Assembly (NCBI GenBank): GCA_021401465.1
Contig: JADDMT010000090.1
Span: forward strand, 1 to 64,000
Length of the DNA: 64,000 nucleotides
Direction: 5' to 3'
From: Teratosphaeria epicoccoides
Lineage: Eukaryota; Ascomycota; Dothideomycetes; Mycosphaerellales; Teratosphaeriaceae
Under the pieces are notes generated by a model, which was not told where the DNA came from, did not search any database, and saw only the letters and a program-made list of their open reading frames with translations. This document shows, piece by piece, positions 12,199-23,818 of this stretch. The first letter of the stretch is position 1. Every line of letters starts with the position of its first letter. The position numbers were made by a program, and so were the translations under genes.

Positions 12199-12203
12199 CT
12201 TAA
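12199..12203. repeat. Target-site duplication CTTAA of element C (left copy)
   Basis: CTTAA here matches CTTAA at 20282-20286. It overlaps the right GTCTT duplication of B (sequence gtcttaa), so the two insertions used overlapping target bases. Confidence 0.85.
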
Positions 12204-12563
12204 TGATACGGTTAATACTAGGGGGCCATTAGAGCCGCATAGGTTCTAATGCCTATCCTTAGTATGTAGTGACCCTACTACACATAGCAAGGGGGTCCTT
12301 TGTACATATGTTAGCTTGTATGTTATCTAAGTAGGATTAATGGTCGACGTAGGACGCCCCTACGTTACTAACCCTACGGTACCCCTACGGGGTTAGGCTC
12401 GGACATGCTTTCCCTAATTAAGGGGCGTCAGGGGTTATAAGCACCCTTAGCGCTACCTCTGCGAGAAGCAGAAAGCAGCGCTGTCTTGTACCTGTTAAAA
12501 GGTCGGATTACTCTGTCATACTACGAGATATTTTCATATTATATAGCATATATATCGATATTA
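12204..12563 (+). repeat. 5' LTR of element C (360 bp, family 1)
   Basis: Starts TGATACGGTTAATACTAG and ends CGATATTA, giving an inverted TGATA/TATCA end pair when compared with the 3' copy. It is the same length as the 3' LTR. The family-1 LTR occurs again at 35140, 35978 (inverted), 52164, 58291 and 59082, mostly as a longer form of about 388 bp. Confidence 0.85.
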
Positions 12564-12613
12564 GTTCTGCTTTCTCCCCCCCTGCTTTGTAGTCTAGCAG
12601 AGAATACTACAAT

Positions 12614-13860
12614 ATGTCTAGAGTACTGTGTACTCGCAACTAACGCGTAGTGAGCGCTATCCTAAGCGCCTGTAATAGCGAAGCTAGCCTAAGTAACTAG
12701 CCCGCAGAAGTACCCCCTATAATTGACACTACATTAAACGACGGTTCCGCTAGAGGCTAATTACGTAGCGGGCAAGGCAATAGGCCCTACGCATAGGGAC
12801 TACAGCTAACTCTGACTATTAACCTAGCCCTTATAGCCATGATTGTCGATTAGGTTACGAACTACCTTGCAAACTAGAGCTAGAGCCGCACCGCTTCTAG
12901 TAGCGACGACAGTAAGGACGACGAAGACGTTACTATAAGCGGTACTAATAAACTAGCGGACGAAGAAATCTAGCGAGATTTCACGCTAGGGATCCGCGAA
13001 GACAACGTACTAGCAGGCGTAGACTCTCTGCATGTGCCTGCAAATCTAGTGCCTAAATTCAGGGCCATAGTAGGCTAACTAGGAGGTAGTCGTAACGCAT
13101 GTAACCCGAAGCCGTTTAAGGGAGACACCTTAAAGGAGGCTCGAACTTTCTTACAGGCGTGTAAGGCAGTTTTCGTGCTTAACCTACGCGGATATTCTAC
13201 AGAGGGCAAACGAGTCGCCTTTACTATAATATAGCTCGAAGAGGATAAGGAACCTCGTAACAATTAGCATAAGCGGTATAACCTTATGCAGGTCTATAAT
13301 AGAACGTATACATAGGCGGACTTTCACTAGTTCTATGTCGACTAGGTTAAGGATCTAGGGAACCGCGCCCTTACTATGTCTGTCAAGTATAAGAAGGCCA
13401 AGCAGGGGAAGGGACAAACAACCTCTAACTTCGCTACCTACCTCGCTATACTCAAGGGACAGATGCTACCCTATACTAAGACGTAACGCGTATAGCACCT
13501 ACTCGTCAAATTTAATGACAATCTTTAGAACATAATCATGACTTTTCATGAACTTCTGACAACTCGGCAAGACCTTGTGTCCCGCTATTACAAGCGCCCT
13601 AAGGGTCACGTCTAATGTAGTAGTTCCTTCTAGAGAGGCAAGCCCTCTAAGCGTAAAGATAGTAGCGAGAAGCCTCTAAGCAGCTAGTACATCTGTAGAG
13701 CGAGGGACTACTAGGCGGCTTACTGTCCTAAACGAAGTAATAGGAAGAAGGTAAGCAAGGTGTCTGAAACCTCCCTAGAGGGGAGGCGAAAGAAGGATAA
13801 GCCTAAGACAACTAAATAGCTACTACGGGTATCTAAGCTGTCTATTACTAATAGTGTAGA
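12614..13860 (+). pseudogene. gag of element C
   Basis: Frame opens with an ATG at 12614 ('MSRVLCTRN'). It includes an acidic stretch ('SSSDDSKDDEDVT', about 12895-12930) and a capsid-like segment ('FKGDTLKEARTFLQACKAVF'). It ends with a knuckle-like 'YICRARDY.AAYCPK' near 13690, which lacks a complete CCHC set. A deletion relative to 60490-60600 removes part of the region before the knuckle. Stops are TAG or TAA. Confidence 0.7.
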
Positions 13861-13889
13861 CTCGTGGCCTGCCTAGCGCCTATCTAGTA

Positions 13890-16800
13890 CGGTCTAAGTT
13901 AATGGCTCGCTTAAGCTAGTAGACTATATGTTAGACGACCTTGCGGAGGTTAACGTGATACCCTAGCGGGTAATCGTACGGCTTAGTTTAAAGCCGATCC
14001 TAGGAGCCCTGCTGCCTACTATAAAGTCCTTTTAGGGCGAAGGCGTAGCGGCTTAAGGCGCGTACAACATGCGCCTCTAGCTCGCGGACTCCTTAGGAGA
14101 AGTACGTAAGACTAACAAAGTCTTCTACACTAAAGACGTTCCTAATAAGCAGCTCCTACTTAGCCGCCCTTAGCGCTACAAGCAGGGAGTCGTTGTTAAT
14201 AGAGCTACTAATAATTAGTTCTATGGCTCTATAGGCAAAGTTCCTATAGTAAGGATGCATGACACACATAGCTTCTACAAGGACATGAAGAAGGTCTAAT
14301 GTATGTATGTAGTCCGCATATAGAACGTCAAGGAAGACGTTACCCTTCTGCCTGAGTTAGAGGAATACGCCGATATTTTCGACGTAGAGGCTACAGACTA
14401 TGCCTAGGCCCTAGACGCGGAACATGCGATTAACCTTAAGGAGGGTTATAATCCTCTATATCGACCTCTATACCCTATGTCAGAATTGTAGCTTGAAACA
14501 CTTCGAGACTATCTCTACAAGGCGCAAAGAAACGCGTGGATCTAACGAAGCGACAGCGAGGCTAGAGCGCTAGTTATGTTCATCCTAAAGAAGGATAACA
14601 CACTCTGCCTATACATTAACTATAGGGGCCTTAATGAAGTAACTTAGAAGAACTACTACCCCCTACTACTTATTAGCAAGACGCTTGACCGCCTTAGTCG
14701 CGCCGCTATCTTCTTGTCTATCGACTTGAAGGACGCCTACTACTAGATACTAATCCGAAAGGGCGACAAGTAGAAGACTACGTTCTAAACGTAGTATAGA
14801 TACTTCGAGTATATAGTGATGCCGTTTAGCTTAACTAACGTACTAGTAACGTTCTAAGCGTATATTAACCGAGCCCTAGCTAGCCTCGTTAACACCTGCT
14901 ACGTAGTATATTTAGACGATATACTAGTCTACTCTGACTTAAAGGAGGAGCATATTCGGCATCTAAGGATAGTACTCGAATAGCTCTGCAAGTTCGCTCT
15001 ATATGCGAACCTAAAGAAGTACTCATTCCTAACAGATAGGATTAAGTTTCTAGGATACATCGTCTCTATAGAAGGGGTTATCATAGATGACTAAAGGGTG
15101 TCCGTAATCGCGGAGTAGCTGCGGCTAACTACTCTCTAAGAAGTATAGGTATTCCTAGGGTTTACTAACTTCTATCGCAGATTCATACGATCCTACTCGA
15201 AGATTGTAGCTCCCCTTACGGCCCTTGCAAGGGGCGCGATTCGAGGAAAAAAGCTAGGGATAGTGCCTTAGGAGGAGGCTTAGAGTAAGGCTTTCTCTAA
15301 ACTTAAAGCAGCTTTTTAAACTACGCCTATACTTTAGCACTTTGACCCTGCTACGAAGATCCGAATAGAGACTAATGCTTTAAAATTCGTAATAGCCGCA
15401 ATTATATCGCAGCTCTAATCGCATAAAGGCAGTACATAATAGTACCTAATTGCCTTCTAGTTACGGAAGATGCAGGGTACTAAGCTTAACTACGAGACTC
15501 ACGACTAAGAGCTTTTAGCTATTGTTAGCGGCTTCAAGGAGTACTAACACTACCTCGAAGGCGTAGCGTACCCTATTAAGGTGCTTACTAACTATAACAA
15601 CCTTCGCGGCTTCATAGGCGTGAAGTAGCTAAGTAGTTAGCAAGCAAGGTAGGCGACTTTCCTTACTAGCTTTAACTTCGTTATCTAGCATCGTTCTAGA
15701 AAGACGAATCTAGCTAACAGTCCTTCGCGACGACTAGACTACGACACTAGGGAGCAGGGTAACTAATAGCTTCTCCCTACGCTACAAACAAAGCTTATAG
15801 TTTAGGGTAGCGACCTGTCGTTAGCTCCTCTTGTAGGTTGACTGCAGGTCTAATAGGGCCTCATAGCCTCCGCTAGCGACAAACCCTCCTACCTAGCGGT
15901 TATGGCGACCGTGTCTAGCTCGATCCATGTAGTAGTTAACTAGCTTACGTGTAGTAAGCATGCGATGTCTAAAGAACCCTTTAAAGAAGTCTCGAGACTT
16001 ATTTAGCAGTTACAAGAGCGAGAACTAGAGTTAATTAATAAGGGTGTAGCCCTCTAGGACACTATAGGTAGTCCGAAGTACTAGACTAAGTCAGGCGACT
16101 TGTAGTACTTTGATAATAGGCTCTACGTACCTGCTAACTACATACTCTGTTTGTAGCTCCTCTATATTCATCATGACAATAAACTTGCGGGCCATTTCAG
16201 CGTAGAGAAGACGAACGCGCTTCTCGGACGTAAATACTAGTAGCTGACGCTAGAACAGGATGTCTCTAACTATGTCAAATCCTGCTAGATGTGCTAGATT
16301 AGCAAATCTCGGCGCTATCGCCCCTATGGCGATGCTTAGGCACTCCTACTACTAGAGAGACTATAGCAAGATTTGACTATAGATTTTATCACTAATTTGC
16401 CGCTAGCAAAGTAGAGAGGCAATGTAGTTAATACTGTCCTTGTAGTAGTCGACTAATACTTAAAGATGAATGTCTTTATCCTATGTACAAAAAAGTGCAC
16501 AAGTAGCGAGCTTGCGTAACTACTTTGCGACGAAGTTATATAGCGCTTTAGTGTCCCCCGAAGTATGCTATTAGATCAAGGTTCTGTCTTTACTAGTAAA
16601 TACTAGCAAGAATTTATGTTTAAGGCGCGTGTTAATTACTACCTAAGTATAGCATTCTATCTACAGACTAATAGTTAGACTAAATGTATAAACTAGACTC
16701 TTAAGTAGTACCTTTAGTGCTACTACACTAAGAACTAGGATGCCTAGGCTAACGTAATTCCTATAGCGGAATTTGCAGTTAATAATAGCGTGCATGCTAC

Positions 16801-17485
16801 TATGCGCATGTCGCTATTTTAGATTCTTTATAGCTTTAATCTAGAAATACACCTAGAACTGCCTTAGGACGAGTTTTCTGAGGAGAGGGTGCTAGCCGCT
16901 ACGGAATTAGCGCGGCATATGCGCGAGGTACATTTAGTACTAATAGAATACTAGAAAAAGGCCTTAGAATCCTAGATTAAACATAATAACGCCTGTGCTA
17001 AACTAATGTAGTATGCGGTTAGCACAAAGGTGTTACTATTAACGAAGAATCTTAAGCTGAAACTTCTAAGTAAGAAGATAACGCTAAGGTTTATTAGACC
17101 CTTCCGGATACGTGACATAATAGGCTTGTAGGCATACTAGCTATTATTGCTATTATTGTATTATGTGCATGACGTCTTCTACGTGTCTCTACTCAAACTA
17201 TAGGTATAGCGCAAGGGCGAAGAGCCTGCAGACCTAATGCTTGTAGCAGAAGAGAACGAAGAGTAGGAAGTCAAGGGTATTAAGGACAGTATGCGGCGTA
17301 AAGGTGTAACGTACTATTTAGTAAAGTAGAAAGGATACCTACCTAAGTACACATAATAGGTTCCGGCTAAAGACTACAAGAACGCTCTAGAAGCTATTCG
17401 TGAATTCGAAGAGTAGAGGAGGCATAAGCAGAGCTTAAGAAGGTCGATTCGTAGGAAGATGAGGGTTTTAGAGCAGAATTCTTAA
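13890..17485 (+). pseudogene. pol of element C: protease, RT, RNase H, integrase, chromodomain
   Basis: Protease remnant 'LDDLAEVNVIP' near 13935. RT about 14430-15080 with an intact YLDD box near 14908-14922 ('YLDDILVYS'). RNase H about 15355-15740. Integrase finger 'HHDNKLAGHF...C.MC', core 'IDFITNLP' near 16378, 'LDQGSVFTSKY' near 16565, and 'TNS.TKCIN', where the expected catalytic Glu is Lys. The chromodomain is about 17260-17400 ('YYLVK.KGYLPKYT'). Most stops sit at Gln or Trp positions. The frame ends at TAA near 17483, 155 bp before the antisense gene's stop. Confidence 0.85.
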
Positions 17486-17640
17486 CACGTGTCTATAGCG
17501 CATAACGCGCGAAGTAATAACGAGAAGCAAACGCCCTACTTATACATGATTGATGCCTAAAGGCATACCTAGAAGAAACCCAAGGAGAACAAGAGAAATG
17601 CTCAGATTAGCTTCGTAGCTAATACTTAGCGACTACTAGT

Positions 17641-19200
17641 TCAGGGCTTCCTAACTAAGCCCGAAGCAGAAGAGTCTTTCTTGTTATAGTCCGCTAGGGA
17701 CTACCTACCTACACGGGGTCTACTAAACACCCTAAAGTGACTATAAGTAACAGGAGTAGTAACGCTACGAAGAGAGGCTAGTATCTTCTTCTTTAGTAGG
17801 TTGCAAGGGAGCTTGTCTTTAGAGCCTATAGTAGCTAGAGAGCTAGCAACATCCTTACCGCGCCTAGTCGTAACAACTACCTTATCCTTAGCATTAGAAG
17901 GCAAAGAGACTTAGGCGCGCTTACGGCTGTTACGCTTAGCCCTTAAGATTATCTTGCGCTTCTTGACACAAGTGTCGACTACATCATTAGACTTAGTGTC
18001 TCCCTTAGGCGTAACTAGTACGGCAGCACTATAGCGTAAAGGGACTACGTTAGGACCGAAGGTATCCTAGACGTCGTTATCCTCCTTATCCTTAAAGATC
18101 TGGCCTAGAGGCTTGTACCTAAGTATCTTAGCGGACATAGTGCGGATCGCAGGTAGGGAAGGTTTAGCTTCCTTGTCGCTAACCTTAATTTCGGCCCTAG
18201 CCTTCTTCTTCTTCTTCTTAGACAGCGGCGTCAAGGCGGCGTAAGCGGCGACGCTATAATGTGTTAGCTGTACGCACGCCACAGGATTCGAGTAAGTAAC
18301 TTACAGCTTAGTCCTTAGGACTAGCTTCGAGGTAGGCTGCCTCTCGGTATGGCGCTAGGGCGTGGCCTTAGCGGCAGGAACAGTGAATTGCTTGATAACC
18401 TTCTTGCGGATTATCTGCGTCTTAAAGTCATCGTTAATAGAGGTAAGGGCCCCGAGTTACTAACGCTAGCAGCTAGTCGGATATTTCTCGACGCTAACGT
18501 TAGCCTAGCAGAGAAAGTTAGCATTCATACTTAGAGGGTACCCGTACTATATACGTACTATAGCAAAGGTCTTGACCCTAATAGTTAGCATCTTCAAGAT
18601 CTTCTAGACTAAGTCTATGATTAGACCTAGACAAACGTTTTTGCCTGTTAGCAGAGAGTCGAAGCGAACACTACTATGAGAACAGTTAGTAGTCGCGGTA
18701 AAGCACGAGAGGGCGCCAAGCAGGTAGGCGAGTACCTTGTAGTACTTAGCCTGTAGCCTATTTATAGTCGGAGTACCTTTAGCAACCCCCTTGTTACGTG
18801 TACTCTAGAAGTCATCGATGTTATAGTAGAGCTAGTTGTACTTGCTATATACCTCTTTAGGGAGGTCTTAGCATTTTTGATGCTTGCTATTACAGTTGAC
18901 ATAATTGTAGTAGATACTACCCTTATTAAATCCGCTGACGTAGATCTTAGCTACGCTTTAGTTAGTACAAGCCACGAATACCTCGCGGGTAGGGGACGCC
19001 TTACTAACACGCGGAGGAGAGATGTGTGCAGCTTAGCTGCTAAGGTTGTTAAGGCATCGTTAACATAAGCGATAATCGCGGGTAGAGCAAGTAGCGTCGA
19101 ACTTAGTCTGTAGCACATAAGCTATTATTACTAAGATAAGTTAATTGATCTTAATTGATTGATTAAAGAAGAAGAAGCTCCGGTTTAGACCCGCAGACAT
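17641..19200 (-). pseudogene. Large antisense gene of element C, 519 codons, Cys-rich N-terminus and basic C-terminus
   Basis: One uninterrupted minus-strand frame from ATG at 19200 to TGA at 17641. Every internal stop that I read is TAG or TAA, as expected for RIP of Gln or Trp codons. The N-terminal half has cysteine groups ('CSTRDYRLC.RC', 'ACTN', 'NCNSKHQKC') that suggest a metal-binding fold. The second half is polar and basic, with a run of six lysines near 18200 ('LSKKKKKKARAEI') and 'VVVTTRRGKD'. It is longer than the antisense genes of the other two families but sits at the same place. The same gene is present in element A, split by B and C. I do not recognise the protein. Nucleic-acid binding is only a guess. 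Confidence 0.6.
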
Positions 19201-19921
19201 AGCAAGGCGCAAGCTAAGCGAAATAGAAGTAGAGGTCGATGTTAGTGTTTTAGAACAGGAAGTTTAGGAAAGTGACGAGGTTTTTATACTCTCTAACAGC
19301 CCCCCTGTTACCTACCGCAACCGTTAAGCTAGTAACTTAAACTACATACGCAGAGTACCTGCCTTTAGTTAACTTACAAGGGAACCGAATAATGCAAGAA
19401 CAGATAACGCGGCTATTACGCATGTGTACTAACTACACTCGTGCTAGTCCTTTAGCATAAAAATATGGCGAGACCCGCGCTAGGAGCGCGCTCCTGCTGT
19501 TTTAAGCCGTGCGTATAGAGCGTCCGCATACATTCCTACTACCCTAAGGTTCTGCGACACGTTCTTCATAGTTACGACTAAATAGGGACGGCTAAGCTAC
19601 TTAGCAAGGCTAGCGCGCATGCTCGCCCTACTATTTCAAAGATTAACTAAAGTACGTACTTGTAGTTTCCTGATATCTTAATCTGCATATAAAGCGAAGG
19701 TATTATAAAGCCGCCTAATATGTAACAGATTAAAACCTGCGTAAGTTAGCAGCCTCTGCCCTATACTTACTACGAAGGTGTTAAGGTATATGCATGACAC
19801 ATGTTATGTAGGCTATCTACCTGTTTACTCTTACGCGGTATAAGCGTGCTATGTCCTGTACCCTGTATTCTACATACACTACTTAGTAAGGCTAGGGACA
19901 TCCTTATAGGAGGAGAGGCAG
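19201..19921 (+). other. Element C: spacer between antisense gene and 3' LTR
   Basis: A short plus-strand frame with one internal stop encodes a charged segment (about 19166-19326, 'ARRKLSEIEVEVDVSVLEQE') that partly overlaps the antisense gene's start. The rest has no frame I recognise. The last bases, 'taggaggagaggcag' (19907-19921), look like the polypurine tract. Confidence 0.4.
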
Positions 19922-20281
19922 TAATACGGTTAATACTAGGGGGCTATTAGAGCCGCATAGGTTCTAATGCCTGCCCTTAGCATGTAGTGACCCTGCTACA
20001 TATAGCAAGGGGGTCCTTCGTACATATGTTAGCTTGTATGTCGTCTAAGTAGGATTAATAGTTGACGTGGGACGCCCCTACGTCGCTGACCTTACGGTAC
20101 CCCTGCGGGGTTAGGCTTAGACATGCTTTCCCTAATTAAGGGGCGTCAGGGGTTATAAGCACCCTTAGCGCTACCTCTGCAAGAAGCAGAAAGTAGCGCT
20201 GTCTTGTACCTATTAAAAGGTCGGATTACTCTGTCATACTACGAGATATTTTCATATCATATAGCATATATATCGATATCA
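19922..20281 (+). repeat. 3' LTR of element C (360 bp)
   Basis: Starts TAATACGGTTAATACTAG and ends CGATATCA. It is followed by CTTAA at 20282-20286, the duplication partner of 12199-12203. Confidence 0.85.
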
Positions 20282-21212
20282 CTTAACCCTAACAGTTAGT
20301 ACCTTCAAGATCTTCTAGACTAAGTCTGTAATTAGACCTAGACAAACGTTTTTTCGTTTTTGCCTGTTAGTAGAAAGTTAAAACAAATACTACTATGTAA
20401 GCAGTTTGCTATCACAGTAAAGTATAAGAGAGCGCCAAGCAGGTAGGCGAGTGCCTTGTAGTACTTAGCTTGTAGCTAGTTCATAGTTATAGTACCTTTA
20501 GTAATCCCCTTATTACGCGTACTCTAGAAGTCATTAATATTATGGCAGAGCTAGTTATACTCTCTATATACCTCCTTAGGGAGGTCCTAGCATTTTTGAT
20601 GCTTACTTTTATAGTTGACATAATTGTAGTAGATACTACTCTCATTAAATCTACTAACGTAGATCTTAGCTACGCTTCGGTTAGTATAGGTCACGTATAC
20701 CTCGCGGGTAGGAGACGCCTTACTAACACGCGGAGGAGAGATGTGTGTAGCTTAGCTACTAAGGTTGTCAAGGCATCGCTAATACAAGCGACGATTACAG
20801 GCAGAACAAGTAGCGTCAAACTTAGTCTGTAGCATATAAGCTATTATTACTAGGACGAGTAGTTAATTGATCTTGATTAATTGATTAATTAAAGAAGAAG
20901 AAGCTCCGGGTTAGACACGCGGACATAGCGAGGCAAAGGCTAAGCTAGATAGAAGCAAGGTCAAAGTTAATGTTTTAGAACAGGAAGTTTAGGAAAGTAG
21001 CGAGGTTTTTATACCCTCTAGCTAGCCCCCCTGTTACCTACCGTAACCGTTAAGCTAGTAACTTAAACTACATGCGTAGAGTACCTACCTATCTTTAGTT
21101 AACTTACATAGGGACTAAATAATACAAGAACAGATAATGCGGCTATTATGCATGTATACTAACTACACTTGTTCTAGTCTACTAGCATAAAAATGTGACG
21201 AGGTTTACGCTA
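20282..21212 (+). mobile_element. Element A, middle segment
   Basis: Continues the A sequence broken at 5121: 'cttaaccctaacagttagtaccttcaagatcttctag' aligns with 18575-18610 of C. It carries the N-terminal part of the antisense gene on the minus strand up to about 20920. It stops at the TA in 'acgcta' (21211-21212), where transposon D begins. Confidence 0.8.
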
Positions 21213-21480
21213 CATCTCGAAAACCTAACCCCTAAGCAGTACAAAGTACAAAGAGTAGACCGAGTAGAGCTAAGTTAGCTAAGTAGGTGCTAGTAGTATA
21301 CTAGTAGTATCTTACTAGCTCGGCCTACTTGGCCCTACTCCTAGCCACTCGATTCACGGGCTCGTTAGCCTTCCTACTTATGCCTACTCGTAGGCGTGCT
21401 TATTTAACGGCTTTCTACTTAATCGCTACTTACCTACACTCGTACGCTCCTCTAACGTGTACGTCTACTTAGCCCTACTC
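21213..21480. repeat. Left end and subterminal repeats of element D
   Basis: Holds the left inverted repeat, the segment 'gtagaccgagtagagctaag' that recurs inverted near the right end (34880-34915), and the palindrome-rich 'gtgctagtagtatactag' (21288-21305). It also contains several copies of 'cctactcctagcc' and 'ctactta'. Repeated subterminal motifs of this kind are usual transposase-binding sites in CACTA-like elements. Binding here is inferred. Confidence 0.5.
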
Positions 21481-22139
21481 CTAGCCGTGCAATCTAGCGA
21501 CAGGCATCACTACTAAGTGTTAGCGATATGTAGTAGTTAGAATGAAACTTGTCTTCAGACTGCCCCCTTACATAGCTTATTTACCGTACTAGCTACTACG
21601 CCGCTATCTCTGCGCTATAGGCAGTCTCCGAAGCCTTCTATAGTTAACAGCTATAGCTTGTAAGTTGTCTACATCCTCCTATGCCTTTCCTCATACGCTT
21701 AGAGGCGCATCTAGTCCGCAACCTATTCGACGATCTTGTCTTTAACCTCTACGCTCTCTAACATTCCCTTATACTTCTTGACTACTAGAAACTGAAGTCA
21801 AGGTAGCCGAGTAGCTATAATAGTCATGTAGAGTACGAACTGCTTAGAGTACACGAAACTACAGAGGTCCGCATTAATGTCATCTGAATTCTAGTAAATA
21901 CATACATACCTGCCTGCTATATTAGTAGCAGCTAAGTAGCTACTATGACCAAAATATGCTACTGTCGAATCACATCTACCTGCTATTGCCGTATTAAATT
22001 AGCAGGGACTATAGCTCTTACTAGCATGCTAGTCTTACAGGAGCTAAGAAACAAGTAAACTATAAGTAATACTATCTCCGCTAGCTTGCTAGACTTCAGG
22101 AAACACGGCTAGACCCCTGTTTAGAACACTACTATGTCT

Positions 22140-22762
22140 CTACGCCTGCCTGCTCGCTAGCCTACCATAGCCTTAGAAACATGTGTCGAGATGCATATAT
22201 GCACTTATTAGCGCATCTTGTTCCTCTGCATGTAGTACTAGACGATGAACGGCTTGTTTATTGTGCTATTCAAAGTAGCCAAGTTGTTACAGGCTCCTGT
22301 GACGACGTCGCCAAACTCGCCCTATAGACACTGTCTAAACTGTAGAGAGAACTCGTCGTACAATGGCTCTATGTCGTATGTATTCCATAGGCCTTAGTAG
22401 AATGCCTAGGTGTACTAGTCTTCTGTCTTGTACTCGACATTAACCTTCTTTTAGCCTGACTAATTAGCGTCTTCTGTCTTCATCACAATGAAGACGACCT
22501 TCCTATTCCTTTTGCTCCTAAACACACGGACCCCCCTAAAACTCATCTAAGGGGCGTTAGGGGTCCCATTATAACTAACGACAATTAGCCTGCTAAAGAA
22601 AAGCTCATGTGTACCTAGCGGTCTAGTAAGTAGGACTCTAAACACCTTGTTCGTAATTAGGGGCAGTATACTGTTAGCCCGCTCCCTTGTCGCGCGACTC
22701 GCTATGTCCTCCCCTTTAAAGATCTTCTTAAACAGCAGGATTTTAACGCGTCTAGTAAACAT
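22140..22762 (-). pseudogene. Element D gene 1: unrecognised decayed reading frame
   Basis: Minus-strand frame with a basic start ('MFTRRVKILLFKKIFKG') and later 'KTEDWYTWAFYWGLWNTYD' when TAG sites are taken as Trp. Stops are TAG or TAA, mostly where Trp would fit. No family recognised. The limits are approximate, and the frame may extend towards 21560. Confidence 0.35.
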
Positions 22763-22989
22763 GAAGTTAGTAACTAGTCGTCATATCTTAGGGTTAACTG
22801 CATACTTATTCCTATTCTAGGTTAGCTGCCTAGTGTAGCTGTCCTTGTAGTTGTCGTGCTAGTCAATTATCTAGCAATTCTTGCTATAGTAGGCTACTGC
22901 CTAACATAGGCACATCTTAAGCAGGCTGTTAATACCACAATTAGCGCATTAAGCGACTATGCTAGCTATTGTCTCGAATAGTAAGATAG

Positions 22990-23818
22990 AGGGTTAATTG
23001 ATGTTACTACTACTTGTGTGTATTAGGCAAGTCTTCGAAGTTAGTTAATGTAATTAGTAAAGAGTTAAAGTAGAAGAGTAGTAGTAGATATAGATATCTC
23101 TTACTGCTAAGTGCACGTGCTACCGCCTAGCTAGCGCACATGAGGCCCTCGTAACTGCCGTCTAGATTAGTTAGCTGCTACGTGCCGCTATGTGCTACAT
23201 GTAGGTAGTTATCGCTCTTAACAAAGAAGTAGCAAACATGGCGACATCTATCCTATGCAGCTATGTCTGCTAAGTGCACATGCCGCCATTAAGCTAGCGT
23301 CAGTGTAACTATGTCGCGGTTGCTACTATTCCTAATGCCTCCGTATAGTAGTAGATAAGGTCCGTAGGTCGTAACTACAAGGATCATTTTTTACTACCTT
23401 TTAAGGTAGAATCGCCTGATATCATGCCTTCTTCATTTAGTCATGTGCCTAGGTAGCAGTGTGTAATATACAACCGAATCTATGACAGCGTCGCGTGCCT
23501 TCCGTTTCTAGCCATTTTTTAGGCAGTAGCGTCATGTGCCTTCTATTTCTGGTCATTTTTCAGGCAGAAGCTAATAATGTGACAATGCAACGTGTGCGGT
23601 TAGCGACTATGCAGAGCACATGACCTACAGCTGCTAAAATACAAAAGAAGCTTAGTACTCTAAACTTCTTTCTTTCAAACAACTACCTTATCTAGTACTC
23701 GGCTTCTTCTTTAGCATCTATACAGATACTAGCACACTAACAACACCATAGCATGTAAGCATTATATGCTCGTATGACGAGACTATAAACTAACGCGCTA
23801 GTAGAATCTAAACCTACT
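22990..23818. other. Element D non-coding stretch with short direct repeats
   Basis: No convincing frame. It holds a near-duplicate pair of 'taagtgcacgtgctaccgcctagctagcg' type (about 23108 and 23274) and a 41-bp tandem duplication (23487-23527 and 23528-23568, 'gtgccttc.tttct.g.catttttt'). It lies upstream of gene 2 and may include its promoter. Confidence 0.4.

Larger units (their letters stand above)
12204..20281 (+). mobile_element. Element C: complete family-1 Ty3/gypsy chromovirus
   Basis: 8,078-bp element with equal 360-bp LTRs and a perfect CTTAA duplication. Order: LTR, gag, protease-RT-RNase H-integrase-chromodomain, a large antisense gene, 3' LTR. It inserted into family-1 element A, so it is nested in its own family. 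Compared with element J it lacks about 110 bp of gag near 13583 (between 'ccttgtgtccc' and 'gctattacaagcgcc'). All frames carry RIP-type stops. Confidence 0.88.

Noticed and set aside
18877..19068. Plus-strand open frames at 18877-19068 and 20542-20832
   Set aside because: They are the complement of the antisense gene of elements C and A, whose minus-strand frame has clear Cys motifs and proper ends.
21288..21320. CRISPR-like repeats from the regularly repeated ctag motifs
   Set aside because: No regular spacing or unique spacers; the organism is a eukaryote.
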